Positions 16,656-26,387 of a stretch of DNA of 64,000 bases are shown here, one piece after another. A model generated the notes under the pieces. The model searched no databases, was not told the origin of the DNA, and was given only the letters and a program-made list of their open reading frames with translations. The first letter of the stretch is position 1. Each line of letters begins with the position of its first letter. This stretch comes from Dehalococcoidales bacterium (GTDB lineage Bacteria; Chloroflexota; Dehalococcoidia; Dehalococcoidales; RBG-16-60-22): NCBI GenBank assembly GCA_016783105.1, contig JADHXF010000002.1, forward strand, positions 7,659 to 71,658, read 5' to 3'. A program made the position numbers and the translations under genes.

Positions 16656-17840
16656 ATGGACTTATCCAGGGTTACGCAACAGTTCACCGAGAGTATCATA
16701 AGGGATATGACACGGGTAGCCCTGCGCCATCCGGGCAGTATAAATCTGGCCCAGGGGTTCCCGGATTTCCCCGCCCCTGAATCTATAAAGAACGCCGCAA
16801 TTGAAGCTATTCGAAAAGATAAAAACCAATATGCCATCACCTGGGGAACGGCCTCGCTCCGTGAAGCCATTGCCGCCAAAGCTCGTCAGTACAATCGCAT
16901 TGAAACGGACCCCGACAAGAATATTACCGTAACCTGTGGCGCGACCGAAGCCATGATGGCATCTCTCAAGGCGGTTATCAATCCCGGCGACGAGATTATA
17001 ATTTTCGAGCCATTTTATGAGAACTACGGTCCAGACTGCCTTCTGTCCGGGGCGACTCCGCGATATATTCGTTTAAGGCCGCCTGACTGGTCTTTTGACT
17101 TTGACGAACTGGAAAGTATCTTCAACTCAAAAACCAAGGCAATCGTCATTAATACCCCGAATAACCCTACCGGAAAGGTGTTCCGTGAAGAAGAGCTTGG
17201 CTTCATCGCCGAGCTTTGTGTTAAGCATGATGCCATAGCCGTTACCGATGAGATATATGAACATATTCTGTATGATGGCCACTGGCACCTGTCGATTGCG
17301 TCCTTTCCCGAGATGGCAGAGCGGTCCATTACCATAAATTCAATCTCGAAGACCTATTCTCTTACGGGGTGGCGCGTTGGGTGGGCTATTGCCGGCGACC
17401 GGATTACCAGAGAGATAAGGAAGGTACACGATTTCCTGACGGTGGGCTCGGCGGCTCCTTTGCAGGAGGGCGCGGCTTTTGCTTTAACGCTGGGTGAAGA
17501 ATATTATCGATGGCTGGCAGAGTTCTATCAAAATGCCAGGGATACCCTGTATTATGCTCTCCTGGAAACCGATTTGCACCCGTATAAACCGGCCGGGGCT
17601 TACTACATCATGTGCGAATGTACTGACTTCATACAGCGACATCAACTGCCGAATTCTCTGGAGTTATCCTATTTCCTGGTAAAGAATATCGGAATCGCCA
17701 CGGTGCCGGGAAGCTCGTTTTATTCTGACCCCGACTACGGAAAATTTCAGATTCGGTTTTGTTTCTGCAAGAATCCGGAGACGCTGCAAAAAGCACGGTC
17801 TTATCTGACCAAAATACCAAAAGCAGTGCGTGACCGCTGA
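16656..17840 (+). CDS. Class I/II pyridoxal-phosphate aminotransferase
   Basis: A fold-type I aminotransferase of about 394 residues. It shows NLAQGFPDFP near the start (substrate loop), the NTPNNPTG motif that binds PLP near residue 170, TDEIYEHI with the cofactor Asp, and the PLP lysine in SISKTYSLTGWRVGW near 232. The C-terminal QIRFCFCK carries the substrate-binding Arg. It is closest to the aspartate/kynurenine/methionine group (COG0436). I favour ATG 16656 over TTG 16647; neither has a good ribosome site. The amino acid used cannot be fixed from sequence. Confidence 0.85.
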   Translation: MDLSRVTQQFTESIIRDMTRVALRHPGSINLAQGFPDFPAPESIKNAAIEAIRKDKNQYAITWGTASLREAIAAKARQYNRIETDPDKNITVTCGATEAMMASLKAVINPGDEIIIFEPFYENYGPDCLLSGATPRYIRLRPPDWSFDFDELESIFNSKTKAIVINTPNNPTGKVFREEELGFIAELCVKHDAIAVTDEIYEHILYDGHWHLSIASFPEMAERSITINSISKTYSLTGWRVGWAIAGDRITREIRKVHDFLTVGSAAPLQEGAAFALTLGEEYYRWLAEFYQNARDTLYYALLETDLHPYKPAGAYYIMCECTDFIQRHQLPNSLELSYFLVKNIGIATVPGSSFYSDPDYGKFQIRFCFCKNPETLQKARSYLTKIPKAVRDR

Positions 17841-17896
17841 CCTGTCTCCGGGTAATAAAGCTATCAATTATAACCGTAGTACGCAGGCTGGAAAAA

Positions 17897-19159
17897 CTAC
17901 AGCTTCAGCAATTCTTCAAGAGGCGCATCGGCGGAAACCGGCCCCACTATTGCCAGACGGAGTTTCTCGCCGGTCAGGAGTTCGCTGGCAAGCTGCTGCA
18001 GCTCTTCCGCGGTTATTTTATCAACCATGGAAACGACCTCGTCAACGGTGAGGATACGTTTGGCGAGCAGTTCCTGCCCGCCCATCCAGCCGGCCACACT
18101 GCGACTGTCCTCCATGCGCAGCAGCAGTCGTCCTTTGGAAAATTCCTTGGCCTTGTTCAGTTCCGGTTCCGGAACCGTCTCCTTGAGTTGAGCCAGTTCC
18201 TCAATGACCGCTTTTACGGCCACATTTAAATTTTTAACATCAACGCCGGCGCCTATTATTAGTGAGCCGGTATCGAGGAAATGGTCAACGTAACTGCTGA
18301 TGCTATAGGCCAGTCCCAACTTGTCCCGGATATTGGTGAACAGTCGACTGCTCATGCCATCGCCGAGGATGACGTTGAGCAAATCAATGCTAAACCTCTT
18401 GGGGTGTAGGAGTGACAGGCCTGGCAGCGCCAGGCAAAGGTGCACCTGTTCCAGCTCCCTGGTTTCAATACGCAGCCTGGGAAACGGTTCTTCTTTGTAG
18501 GCGGGGCATTCTGGATAGGATGGCCGGCTCGCCCAGTTGCCCAGCGCCTTTTGAATCATGCTCACCATTTCTTCGTGCTGGATGTCCCCGGCGGCAGCCA
18601 CCACGGTGTTGCCCGGCTGGTAATGATTGGCAAGGTAATCGAGCATAAGCTCCCGGGTGATACTGCTGACGGAATCGCGGCTGCCGGCGATGTCCCGGCC
18701 AAGCGGGTGCCCGGGCCAGAGCAACTCGTCAATGAGCATCCCCACCCGCTGCGAAGGTGAGTCGTTGCTCATGTTTATCTCCTCGATGATGACCTGGCGC
18801 TCCTTTTCTATATCTTCCGGGTCAAATCGGGAATTGATGAGCATGTCCACCAGCACATCAAAGGTGGTCTCGAGGTGGGGTCGGGCCACCTTGCACCAGT
18901 AAACGGTAAGCTCTTTATCCGTGCCGCCGTTAAGAATACCGCCCACGCCTTCGATGGCCGTAGATATGTCCCTGGCGGCGGGCCGCTTCTCAGTGCCGCG
19001 GAAACACAGATGCTCGATGAAGTGGGAGATGCCGGCGTGGGCATCGGCTTCATATCGGGAGCCGGTGCCGATGAAGAAGCTGATTGACACCGAGCGGGTC
19101 TGGGGCATGTTTGAGGTCACGATGCGGAGGCCGTTATCCAGTGTGCTTTTCTGGTACAA
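17897..19159 (-). CDS. M16 family zinc peptidase
   Basis: A 420-residue pitrilysin/processing-peptidase-like protein. The inverted zinc motif HxxEH (HFIEH) lies near residue 45, with the downstream Glu in the expected helix (ELTVYW region), and the C-terminal half-domain has the usual length. Single-domain members of this size act as dimers and are usually encoded near polynucleotide phosphorylase in Firmicutes; that context is absent here. Start is TTG at 19159 behind GAGGTG. It follows the ADP-forming ligase on the same strand 40 bases away and may share its transcript. Confidence 0.9.
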   Translation of the reverse strand: MYQKSTLDNGLRIVTSNMPQTRSVSISFFIGTGSRYEADAHAGISHFIEHLCFRGTEKRPAARDISTAIEGVGGILNGGTDKELTVYWCKVARPHLETTFDVLVDMLINSRFDPEDIEKERQVIIEEINMSNDSPSQRVGMLIDELLWPGHPLGRDIAGSRDSVSSITRELMLDYLANHYQPGNTVVAAAGDIQHEEMVSMIQKALGNWASRPSYPECPAYKEEPFPRLRIETRELEQVHLCLALPGLSLLHPKRFSIDLLNVILGDGMSSRLFTNIRDKLGLAYSISSYVDHFLDTGSLIIGAGVDVKNLNVAVKAVIEELAQLKETVPEPELNKAKEFSKGRLLLRMEDSRSVAGWMGGQELLAKRILTVDEVVSMVDKITAEELQQLASELLTGEKLRLAIVGPVSADAPLEELLKL

Positions 19160-19199
19160 TTAATCACCTCAGATTGTTTATATTTGACATAAAGTTGTT

Positions 19200-21302
19200 T
19201 TAATCGGGTCGTTTCATAGCCTGCCGGCAGCGGTTAAGTATGGAAAGAACTTCAAAAGGCTCTTCAATCAGGGGAAAGGTGGGCACGCCTTTCGGTTCCA
19301 GGAATGCCTTGGCCGCTTCCATGTGCTTTTTCTCGGCGCTGAAAGTGACATAAAGTGGCTTTCCCGGGTATTTATTTGCCAGCCTGACCAGGAAGTCCAG
19401 GGGTGGCACGCCAACGTCATCGGCCAGCATGAGAATCGGCACCACCGCATCGATATTTCTGTCTTTCATCAGGGCTTCAATGGCCTCTCCGTAACTGAAC
19501 TCGATACCGTGGTCAAGCGCCGAGGGCCAGATATCAACCGGGTTCCTCATCCGGATGTAGTCCGGGCTTATCTCCTGCAGGCGTAACCTGGTTTTCTCTT
19601 CCAGTTCGGGAACATCTAAATCCCACTGCTGGTGGCATAGGTCTGTGAGTACTACCAGCATGGCTCCGGAAGGCGCCAGGAAGCTCACCCGGTTTCCTTT
19701 TGGAATCGGCATGCAGGCCAGCGCCTTGGCTACCAGGACAAGGTGAGAGTACTGATAAAGCCGGGTAATGCCGGCCTGCCTGATGGCGCCATCAAGAATG
19801 CGCTCATCCGAGGCCATGGCGGCGGTATGTGTCACGGCGGCTTTGGCTCCTTCTCCGGTGCTGCCCCCCATGAGCAGGAAGACAGGTTTTGTGTGGCTCA
19901 CCTCACGAGCGATGTTGATAAAGCGTCCCGGGCGCTTGATGTTTTCCAGGTACAGTAAAATGGCCGCTGTCTCCGGGTCATCAGCGTAGTACTCGAGGAC
20001 ATCGCTCTCATCGACATCTATCTTGTTGCCCAGCCCGGTCACCCTGGCCACGCCAAAGTTCTCCCCGGTGATGATGTAGCGCATAGTGTGGGTGGCAAAA
20101 TTCCCCGTCTGCGCGATATAGGAGATTTTTCCCGGCGGGATTTTACCAAGCGGAAAAATGCTGGAGGTAAAGTGACAGGGCGTTGAGGTGTGCCCGGAAG
20201 TATTGGGGCCAAGGGCACTGGCGCCGGTTTCCATGATGGCGCGCGTCAGTTCTTCCTGGAGTGCCTCACCGTTCTCATCGACTTCGGAGAAGCCGCCGGC
20301 ACAGAGAACGAACGATTTTATGCCCCTGGCGGCGCACTCCCTGACTGCCGATGCCGTGGCCCGGGCGGGGATAACGATGACCGCCAGGTCAAGGCCGTCA
20401 GGTAACCCGGCGATTGACGAGAAGACGGGTATCCCCATAATCTCGCCGCCCCTGGGATTAACCGGATAGATTTTTCCCTTAAAGCCATTGGCTATAATAT
20501 TGCGCATCACGGTGTAGCCGGCTTTTCCGGGTGTAGCGGAAGCGCCAACCACGGCGATGCTGTCCGGTTGGTAGAATTTGGTTAAGTTCTTCTTAGGAGC
20601 TGCTTTTGCCGCTGGCTTTGGTGATTCTTTACGTGAAGTGTCATGGGTAATCAGCGCATCCACGGCAATCGGTTTGCCATCGGGCCTGATTTTAAGCGGG
20701 TTAATGTCAATCGACTGAATGGCCTGGTACTGAAGGCCGATTTTGGACAGTGCGACCAGAATCTGCGTCAGTGCTTCAATGTCAACGGCGGCTTCGCCGC
20801 GGAAGGGCTGGAGCAAGTTACTATGCTGGATTTCCCTGACCATTTCCCGCGCGTCCTGAGTGGTCAGAGGGGCCACGCGGAAAACGATGTCCTGGAAAAT
20901 CTCGGTCATGGTGCCGCCGAGCCCGAACATGACGCAGGGGCCGAAATGGGCATCGCGCACCAGCCCGCAGACCAGCTCACGCTCACCCTTCACCATCTCC
21001 TGCACCAGCACCGCTTCACTGCCCGCTATCCGCAGCAGACGTTCGCTTTCCTGCTTCACCTCGGCCTGATTTTTCAGGTTCAAGGCAATGCCCCCGACTT
21101 CTGTTTTGTGGAAGAGCTTTTCCCCGGACGCTTTTAAAACCACCGGGAATCCAATTTTTACTGCCTCTTTCACCGCAGAATCGACATCGTTGGCGACGGC
21201 TTCGCGGCAAACCGGGATGTCGAAGCTGGCGCAGAATCTTTTGGCGTCATACTCATTGAGAGCGCTCTGGCCTTTGCTTAAAGCTTCCTTGATGATATCC
21301 AT
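19200..21302 (-). CDS. ADP-forming acetate/acyl-CoA ligase, fused beta-alpha
   Basis: A 700-residue NDP-forming acyl-CoA synthetase that would convert acyl-CoA, ADP and phosphate to acid, CoA and ATP (substrate-level phosphorylation). Residues 1-225 are the ATP-grasp (beta) domain with VVLKASGEKLFHKTEVGG; residues 245-700 are the CoA-binding/ligase (alpha) domain with VGASATPGKAG, the ALGPNTSG loop and the phospho-His segment VTHTAAMA. The beta-alpha order is the reverse of the common alpha-beta fusion. Its promoter (21344-21372) diverges from lysA. Substrate range is not readable. Confidence 0.88.
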   Translation of the reverse strand: MDIIKEALSKGQSALNEYDAKRFCASFDIPVCREAVANDVDSAVKEAVKIGFPVVLKASGEKLFHKTEVGGIALNLKNQAEVKQESERLLRIAGSEAVLVQEMVKGERELVCGLVRDAHFGPCVMFGLGGTMTEIFQDIVFRVAPLTTQDAREMVREIQHSNLLQPFRGEAAVDIEALTQILVALSKIGLQYQAIQSIDINPLKIRPDGKPIAVDALITHDTSRKESPKPAAKAAPKKNLTKFYQPDSIAVVGASATPGKAGYTVMRNIIANGFKGKIYPVNPRGGEIMGIPVFSSIAGLPDGLDLAVIVIPARATASAVRECAARGIKSFVLCAGGFSEVDENGEALQEELTRAIMETGASALGPNTSGHTSTPCHFTSSIFPLGKIPPGKISYIAQTGNFATHTMRYIITGENFGVARVTGLGNKIDVDESDVLEYYADDPETAAILLYLENIKRPGRFINIAREVSHTKPVFLLMGGSTGEGAKAAVTHTAAMASDERILDGAIRQAGITRLYQYSHLVLVAKALACMPIPKGNRVSFLAPSGAMLVVLTDLCHQQWDLDVPELEEKTRLRLQEISPDYIRMRNPVDIWPSALDHGIEFSYGEAIEALMKDRNIDAVVPILMLADDVGVPPLDFLVRLANKYPGKPLYVTFSAEKKHMEAAKAFLEPKGVPTFPLIEEPFEVLSILNRCRQAMKRPD

Positions 21303-21343
21303 AAACGGTGTCCCTATCTTGCAGATAAAAATTCGGCTTAAAA

Positions 21344-21372
21344 ATTATGGCACAGTGGCCTGTCGATGGCAA
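21344..21372 (-). promoter_or_regulatory. Promoter of the ADP-forming ligase gene
   Basis: Minus-strand -35 TTGCCA (21367-21372), 17-bp spacer and -10 CATAAT (21344-21349) with an extended TG two bases upstream of the -10 box. About 35 bases of leader before the ATG at 21302. Confidence 0.5.
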
Positions 21373-21387
21373 GTTTGCTTTCTTAAA

Positions 21388-21416
21388 TTGACTTTGGGGC
21401 GGGGCGTTGCTAACAT
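21388..21416 (+). promoter_or_regulatory. Promoter of lysA
   Basis: -35 TTGACT (21388-21393), 17-bp spacer, extended -10 TGCTAACAT (-10 box 21411-21416). The GGAGG ribosome site of lysA starts about ten bases downstream, so the leader is very short. Confidence 0.55.
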
Positions 21417-21432
21417 TTAAGCAGGAGGTAGC

Positions 21433-22755
21433 ATGACTCCCGGACAAAGTGAATCCAGGCTGGTACTGTTTCCGCCTACAGCTGAAGTCAACGGGAAGAG
21501 CCATCTTGCCCTTGGTGGCTGCGATGCTGTGGCACTGGCGGAAGAGTTCGGCACGCCTCTCTATATTTTCGATGAGGTAACGCTGCGCCAGAAGTGTGCC
21601 GAATTCAGGAATGAGTTCGGCAGGCGCTATCAGGATGCGGCCATTGTCTACGCGGGCAAGGCCTTCATCAACCGGGCGCTGGCGCTCCTCTTCAGGGAGG
21701 AGGGGCTGGGGCTGGACGTTGTTTCCGGCGGGGAAATGAACATTGCCCGGTCGGTTGATTTCCCGATGGAAAAGGTTTACTTCCACGGCAACAACAAGTC
21801 GGCCGAGGAACTTGGCATGGCTCTGGAATATAAAGTCGGGCGCATTGTCATCGACAATTTTCAGGAGCTGGATACGCTGGCGGGGATAGCCGGTCGGCGA
21901 GGCGTCCGACCCGATGTATTGCTGCGCCTGACGCCGGGCGTTGACCCGCATACGCACAGGCATATCTCCACCGGTATCGTGGACAGCAAGTTCGGTATCC
22001 CTCTCGCCGGTGCTGATGAGGCAGTGGCAAAGGTAATGTCAGCCGCCAATCTTAACCTGATAGGGCTGCATTTCCACCTCGGCTCGCAACTATTCGAGGT
22101 CGAGCCTTACCAGGAGGCGATTAAGGTCATTCTGGCCCTGGCGGCAGAGATGAAGCCCAGGCATGGCTTTGAACTCAGGGAGCTCGATATCGGCGGCGGC
22201 TTTGCCGTCCAGTATACGGTCGATTCGCCGGCACCGCCGGTATCCGAATATGCTGAGGCAATCATGGCCATAGTGACCGAGAAGTGCGGAGAGCACAACC
22301 TTGAACTGCCGAAGCTGGTTATCGAGCCGGGCCGGTCAATCGTGGGTCGGGCAGGCGTGGCACTGTACCGAGTGGGCGTGGTCAAGGACATACCCGGCAT
22401 CAGATGCTATGTGTCCGTGGATGGCGGGATGGCGGATAATATCCGCCCCGCCCTTTATGACGCCCGCTATGAAGCTGTGGTGGCGAACCGGATGAACGAT
22501 AAGGCAACGAAGAAGGTTACCATTGCCGGTAAGTTCTGTGAATCCGGTGATATACTGATAAAGGATATTGAGCTTCCCGAGATTGCCGCGGGAGATATCC
22601 TGGCGGTGCCCGATTGTGGTGCCTACTGCCTGGCGATGGGCAGCAACTATAATGCCTCGCTGAAACCGGCAATCGTGCTGGTAAACGGGGGCAGGGCACG
22701 TCTCATCCGCCGACGGGAAACGTATGAGGACTTGACCCGCTGTGACCTGGTGTGA
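21433..22755 (+). CDS. lysA: Diaminopimelate decarboxylase
   Basis: LysA removes CO2 from meso-diaminopimelate to give lysine. The 440-residue alanine-racemase-fold enzyme shows the PLP lysine in VYAGKAF near residue 73, HFHLGSQ, the phosphate-binding GGGFAVQY, EPGRSIVG, and the active-site Cys of the partner subunit in CESGDIL near 365. GGAGG precedes the ATG. It starts a run with holB and ricT 15-22 bases apart, probably one transcript. Confidence 0.95.
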   Translation: MTPGQSESRLVLFPPTAEVNGKSHLALGGCDAVALAEEFGTPLYIFDEVTLRQKCAEFRNEFGRRYQDAAIVYAGKAFINRALALLFREEGLGLDVVSGGEMNIARSVDFPMEKVYFHGNNKSAEELGMALEYKVGRIVIDNFQELDTLAGIAGRRGVRPDVLLRLTPGVDPHTHRHISTGIVDSKFGIPLAGADEAVAKVMSAANLNLIGLHFHLGSQLFEVEPYQEAIKVILALAAEMKPRHGFELRELDIGGGFAVQYTVDSPAPPVSEYAEAIMAIVTEKCGEHNLELPKLVIEPGRSIVGRAGVALYRVGVVKDIPGIRCYVSVDGGMADNIRPALYDARYEAVVANRMNDKATKKVTIAGKFCESGDILIKDIELPEIAAGDILAVPDCGAYCLAMGSNYNASLKPAIVLVNGGRARLIRRRETYEDLTRCDLV

Positions 22756-22770
22756 AAGGTATGGTTCGGT

Positions 22771-23793
22771 ATGTGGCAGGTAGTGGGGCAGGATAAGTCA
22801 GTATCAATTCTGCAGCGTGGTCTGGAGCGAGGTACCCTCGCTCACGCCTATATGTTAGCCGGGCCATCTCACGTGGGCAAGATGACGGTGGCGCTCAATC
22901 TGGCACAGGCCTTGAACTGCGAGTCGCCGGAGCCTCCCTGCGGTCAGTGTCAGACATGTCAGAAGGTCAAAGTCGGCAATCATGCTGATGTCCAGATAAT
23001 CGGCTTAACTCAGAATGGTGATGCGGCTGGGGCCAAACTTATTAGCATTGACCAGGTACGGGATATGCAGCACTCGGCCAGTCTGCCGCCTTTTGAAGGT
23101 AAATGTAAAGTGTTTATCATCGAGGACGCTGAACTGCTATCAGTTGAAGCAGCAAACTGCCTGCTCAAAACGCTGGAGGAGCCCACAGGTAAGGTGGTCT
23201 TCCTTTTGCTGACCACGAACGAGAAACTGTTACCAGCGACCGTGGTCTCGCGCTGCCAGCGCCTGGAACTGACCCCGCTTCCTTCTCCACAGATGGAGGA
23301 AGCACTCCAGAAACGCTGGGGAATTGAGCCACAACTGGCAAAACTCCTGTCGCGATTGTCCAGGGGATGTCTGGGCTGGGCAGTTACGGCGGCTTCCGAC
23401 GACCGTATACTGCAGGAGCGAGCAGAAAGGCTGGAACATTTATATGAAGTTATCAGGGCAGACACCGAGGCGCGCTTTAGCTACGCGGCGCAGCTGGCGG
23501 CTCAGTTTGCGCAGAACAGGGCGGCGGTGCAGGAAATACTTGACCTCTGGCGGGACTGGTGGCGCGACCTGCTGCTGGTGAAGACGGGTTGTTCCGATTA
23601 CGTGGCCGGTACTGACCAGTCAAATATGTTGAATTATATGGCTGAGCATTATACCATGGAACAGATAAGGGGTTGCCTTGGCAGCATCATGGCTGCAGAA
23701 AGACAACTCAGACAGAACGCCAATCCGCGGCTGGTGCTGGAAGTGCTGATGCTCGATATGCCGGGAAAAGCGGGAAAAATCGAGGCGAATTGA
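22771..23793 (+). CDS. holB: DNA polymerase III delta prime subunit
   Basis: A 340-residue clamp-loader ATPase-fold protein. It has AHAYMLAGPSHVGKMT (Walker A, GxxxxGK), the four-cysteine zinc knuckle CGQCQTCQ near residue 60, FIIEDAELLSVEAANCLLKTLEEP and the SRCQRLEL sensor segment typical of delta prime/DnaX paralogs. It would load the sliding clamp together with delta and tau. The Walker lysine is present, although many delta prime subunits do not hydrolyse ATP. Located between lysA and ricT; the holB-ricT pairing is common in Gram-positive-type genomes. Confidence 0.88.
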   Translation: MWQVVGQDKSVSILQRGLERGTLAHAYMLAGPSHVGKMTVALNLAQALNCESPEPPCGQCQTCQKVKVGNHADVQIIGLTQNGDAAGAKLISIDQVRDMQHSASLPPFEGKCKVFIIEDAELLSVEAANCLLKTLEEPTGKVVFLLLTTNEKLLPATVVSRCQRLELTPLPSPQMEEALQKRWGIEPQLAKLLSRLSRGCLGWAVTAASDDRILQERAERLEHLYEVIRADTEARFSYAAQLAAQFAQNRAAVQEILDLWRDWWRDLLLVKTGCSDYVAGTDQSNMLNYMAEHYTMEQIRGCLGSIMAAERQLRQNANPRLVLEVLMLDMPGKAGKIEAN

Positions 23794-23814
23794 GTGCCAG
23801 GGTAATGGTGAACG

Positions 23815-24612
23815 ATGGCTGAGCAGATTGTTGGTGTAAGATTTAAAACGGCGGGAAAGATATATTACTTTGATCCGGCTGGCCTGGACCTTGCGGTCAA
23901 TGACCACGTCATCGTGGAGACGAGTCGCGGACAGGAGCTGGGGAAGGTCGTCATTGCGCCGCGGCCGGTGCCGGCGAATGAGGTTAACGAACCATTCAAG
24001 GCGGTAACGCGCAAAGCCGGGCCAGAGGACGTGGCACGTATTGATGAGCTTGAGGCCAGGGCTGAGGAAGTGTTAATTGAATGCGGGAAGATGATCGTTG
24101 AGCTCCATCTGCCGATGAAACTCCTTTCCGCGGAATACAATATTGATGGCAGTCGGCTCACCTTCCTGTTCAGTGCCGAGACGAGAGTGGATTTCCGCGA
24201 GCTGGTGCGTCGGTTGACCAAGCAGTTCCATGTAAAAGTGGAACTGCGACAGGTCGGCACCCGGGACGAGGCCAAGCTCATAGGTGGCTTCGGCCGGTGT
24301 GGTCGTCCGCTGTGCTGCATGAGCTTTATCACCGAGTTTGACCCGGTTTCAATCAAGATGGCGAAAGACCAGAACCTGCCATTGAACCCGATGAAGATAT
24401 CCGGTGTCTGCGGCCGCCTGATGTGCTGCCTGGGCTATGAGAACGAGCAGTACCGCACCATTAAGGAGAAAATGCCCAGGGTGGGCCAGCAGGTAGCAAC
24501 GGCCATGGGCGATGCGACGGTTGTGGGCAATAATCTGCTGAAGGAAACGGTGTTCGTGCAGTTAGAGGGCGAGGCGACCGTTGAACTACCGCTCGGTGAA
24601 GTCTCGTACTAG
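23815..24612 (+). CDS. ricT: PSP1/RicT family protein
   Basis: A 265-residue PSP1-domain protein like B. subtilis RicT (YaaT). The conserved cysteine cluster is clear: CGRPLCC near residue 160 and CGRLMCC near 198, known in the Ric complex to bind [4Fe-4S] clusters. In Bacillus the complex affects RNA maturation and phosphorelay; ricA and ricF are not seen here. It directly follows holB, the usual genomic neighbour. Confidence 0.88.
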   Translation: MAEQIVGVRFKTAGKIYYFDPAGLDLAVNDHVIVETSRGQELGKVVIAPRPVPANEVNEPFKAVTRKAGPEDVARIDELEARAEEVLIECGKMIVELHLPMKLLSAEYNIDGSRLTFLFSAETRVDFRELVRRLTKQFHVKVELRQVGTRDEAKLIGGFGRCGRPLCCMSFITEFDPVSIKMAKDQNLPLNPMKISGVCGRLMCCLGYENEQYRTIKEKMPRVGQQVATAMGDATVVGNNLLKETVFVQLEGEATVELPLGEVSY

Positions 24613-24621
24613 CCGGTGTGT

Positions 24622-25128
24622 TCACTGTGGCAGATATTTTTGCCATTCGTGTCTGGCCTGGCGGTGGTGGTAAGGAACGCTGAAGAAAACATTGTCACCG
24701 GGATAAGCTGGTTTATGGGGGAGCTTCATCCCGGCTTCCTGTGGGGTTCTGCCGGCCTTGCGGCGGTTGCAGGGCACACAGGCGCTGACCACGTTTTCCC
24801 AGGTATGCTGTCCGTCCCGGTAGCGGGGAATCACGTGGTCTAAAGTCAACTGCTTGGTTTCTTTGCCGCAGTACTGGCAGGTATATTTGTCACGGTTGAA
24901 GACCTCATAGCGGGTCAATTTTTTCTGTCGGTAGGGGCGTTTCACCATGTAGGCGATGCGTATTACGGAAGGAAGCTCAAAGCTATCACTGACCGTGTGG
25001 ATAAAGCCGGCGCCATTTTCCAGCATCTCCGCCTTGCCCTGGTAAATCAGCACGACGGCGCGCTTGGCCCGGCATACGGTGAGCGGTTCGTAACTCTGGT
25101 TCAGTACCAGAACCGGAAGGTTTATCAT
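24622..25128 (-). CDS. HNH endonuclease family protein
   Basis: A 168-residue HNH nuclease. Motifs: two zinc pairs, CQYC near residue 94 and CVPC near 131, flanking the catalytic LTLDHVIPRYRDG (His) and HTWENVVSACVPCNRRK (Asn and final His-equivalent). This is the widespread single-copy chromosomal HNH family of Chloroflexota, Cyanobacteria and Firmicutes, rarely a restriction enzyme. Convergent with ricT. DNA substrate and purpose unknown. Confidence 0.88.
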   Translation of the reverse strand: MINLPVLVLNQSYEPLTVCRAKRAVVLIYQGKAEMLENGAGFIHTVSDSFELPSVIRIAYMVKRPYRQKKLTRYEVFNRDKYTCQYCGKETKQLTLDHVIPRYRDGQHTWENVVSACVPCNRRKAGRTPQEAGMKLPHKPAYPGDNVFFSVPYHHRQARHEWQKYLPQ

Positions 25129-25214
25129 ACTCTGAACTTCTTCCTCTCCGAGGCTACCTCATTTTACTGGAAAAACCCCGGCACAAGCAAACTGCCATTT
25201 TTTCGGTAAGTCTA

Positions 25215-26354
25215 TTATCGTCTGGTCTGGCAGGTGATAAAGCGCATGGCGCATGCGGCGGCATTGGCCAGCAGTTTCTCCGCCTCGGCCATGGACTGTT
25301 CAAGCGTGATTGGTCCCGGAGCGATGCTGAGCACGGCATCGATGCCCTGGTCGAAGACCACGTGGCAATCGTCGGCCACCTCGCCGGCCAGAGCGATGAC
25401 TGTCGCCCCGAATTTCTTGGCGGCCAGGGCCACGCCGGTCGGCACCTTGCCCATCGCCGACTGGCAGTCAATGCGACCCTCGGCGGTAAAGACAACTTCC
25501 GCACCTTTCAAGTCGGCAACCAGATTGGTTGCCCTGATGACAACATCGATTCCAGGCACCATCCTGGCTTTCAGGAATACCATCAGACCCAGCCCCAGCC
25601 CGCCGGCCGCCCCGGCTCCGGGCACCTCCCTGAGGTCGATATCAAGGGCTTTTTTAATCACGTCAGCGTAATGCGAGAGCGCGGCATCAAGTTGCTTCAC
25701 CATTTCGGGAGTGGCGCCTTTCTGTGGGCCGTAGATGGCGGAAGCCCCGCGAGGCCCGCAGAGGGGATTGTTGACATCGGAAGCGAGCGTCACCTCGAAA
25801 TCGGCCAGCTGCGGGTCCATGCCGGAAAGGTCAATTTTTTCCAGTCTGGCCAGGGCGGCGCCGCCGAAGGGGAGGTCTTTGTCATCAGCATCGAGGAGCC
25901 TGACGCCGAGCGCCTGCGCCATACCGGCGCCACCGTCGTTGGTGGCACTACCCCCGATGCCGATAATCAGTTTTCGGCAGTCGTGGTCGAGCGCAGCGCG
26001 AATCAGCTCGCCAGTGCCGTAGGTGGTGGTGATAAGCGGATTGCGCTTTTCCGCAGGCACCAGCGGTAGACCGGAAGCAGAAGCCATCTCAATCACGGCG
26101 GTGGTGTTATCGCTCAAAATTCCCCAGTGAGCGTTCACCCGCTCTTGCAGCGGTCCGGTGACCTCGGTGGACATCATTTTGCCGCCGGTAGCATCGACCA
26201 GCGCCTGCACCGTGCCCTCACCGCCGTCGGCCATTGGTTTCAGTACCGTTTCCGCATCCGGCACGATGCGTTTCACCCCTTCCTCAATGGCCCGCGCCAC
26301 TTCCAGAGCGGTGAGGTTTCCTTTAAATCCTTGCGGGGCAATTACAATCTTCAT
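25215..26354 (-). CDS. Glycerate kinase (GarK/GlxK type)
   Basis: A 379-residue glycerate kinase of family PF02595, which phosphorylates glycerate to 2-phosphoglycerate. The N-terminal APQGFKGNLTALEVA, the PMADGGEGT loop near residue 60, the GIGGSATNDGGAGMAQALG signature near 130 and GAAGGLGLGL near 250 are all present. It is the last gene of the glc operon, 33 bases after the glcF-like gene, linking glycolate/glycerate-type acids to glycolysis. Confidence 0.93.
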   Translation of the reverse strand: MKIVIAPQGFKGNLTALEVARAIEEGVKRIVPDAETVLKPMADGGEGTVQALVDATGGKMMSTEVTGPLQERVNAHWGILSDNTTAVIEMASASGLPLVPAEKRNPLITTTYGTGELIRAALDHDCRKLIIGIGGSATNDGGAGMAQALGVRLLDADDKDLPFGGAALARLEKIDLSGMDPQLADFEVTLASDVNNPLCGPRGASAIYGPQKGATPEMVKQLDAALSHYADVIKKALDIDLREVPGAGAAGGLGLGLMVFLKARMVPGIDVVIRATNLVADLKGAEVVFTAEGRIDCQSAMGKVPTGVALAAKKFGATVIALAGEVADDCHVVFDQGIDAVLSIAPGPITLEQSMAEAEKLLANAAACAMRFITCQTRR

Positions 26355-26387
26355 GGCATCGCTCCATCAGAGAAATGCTTGTTGCGT

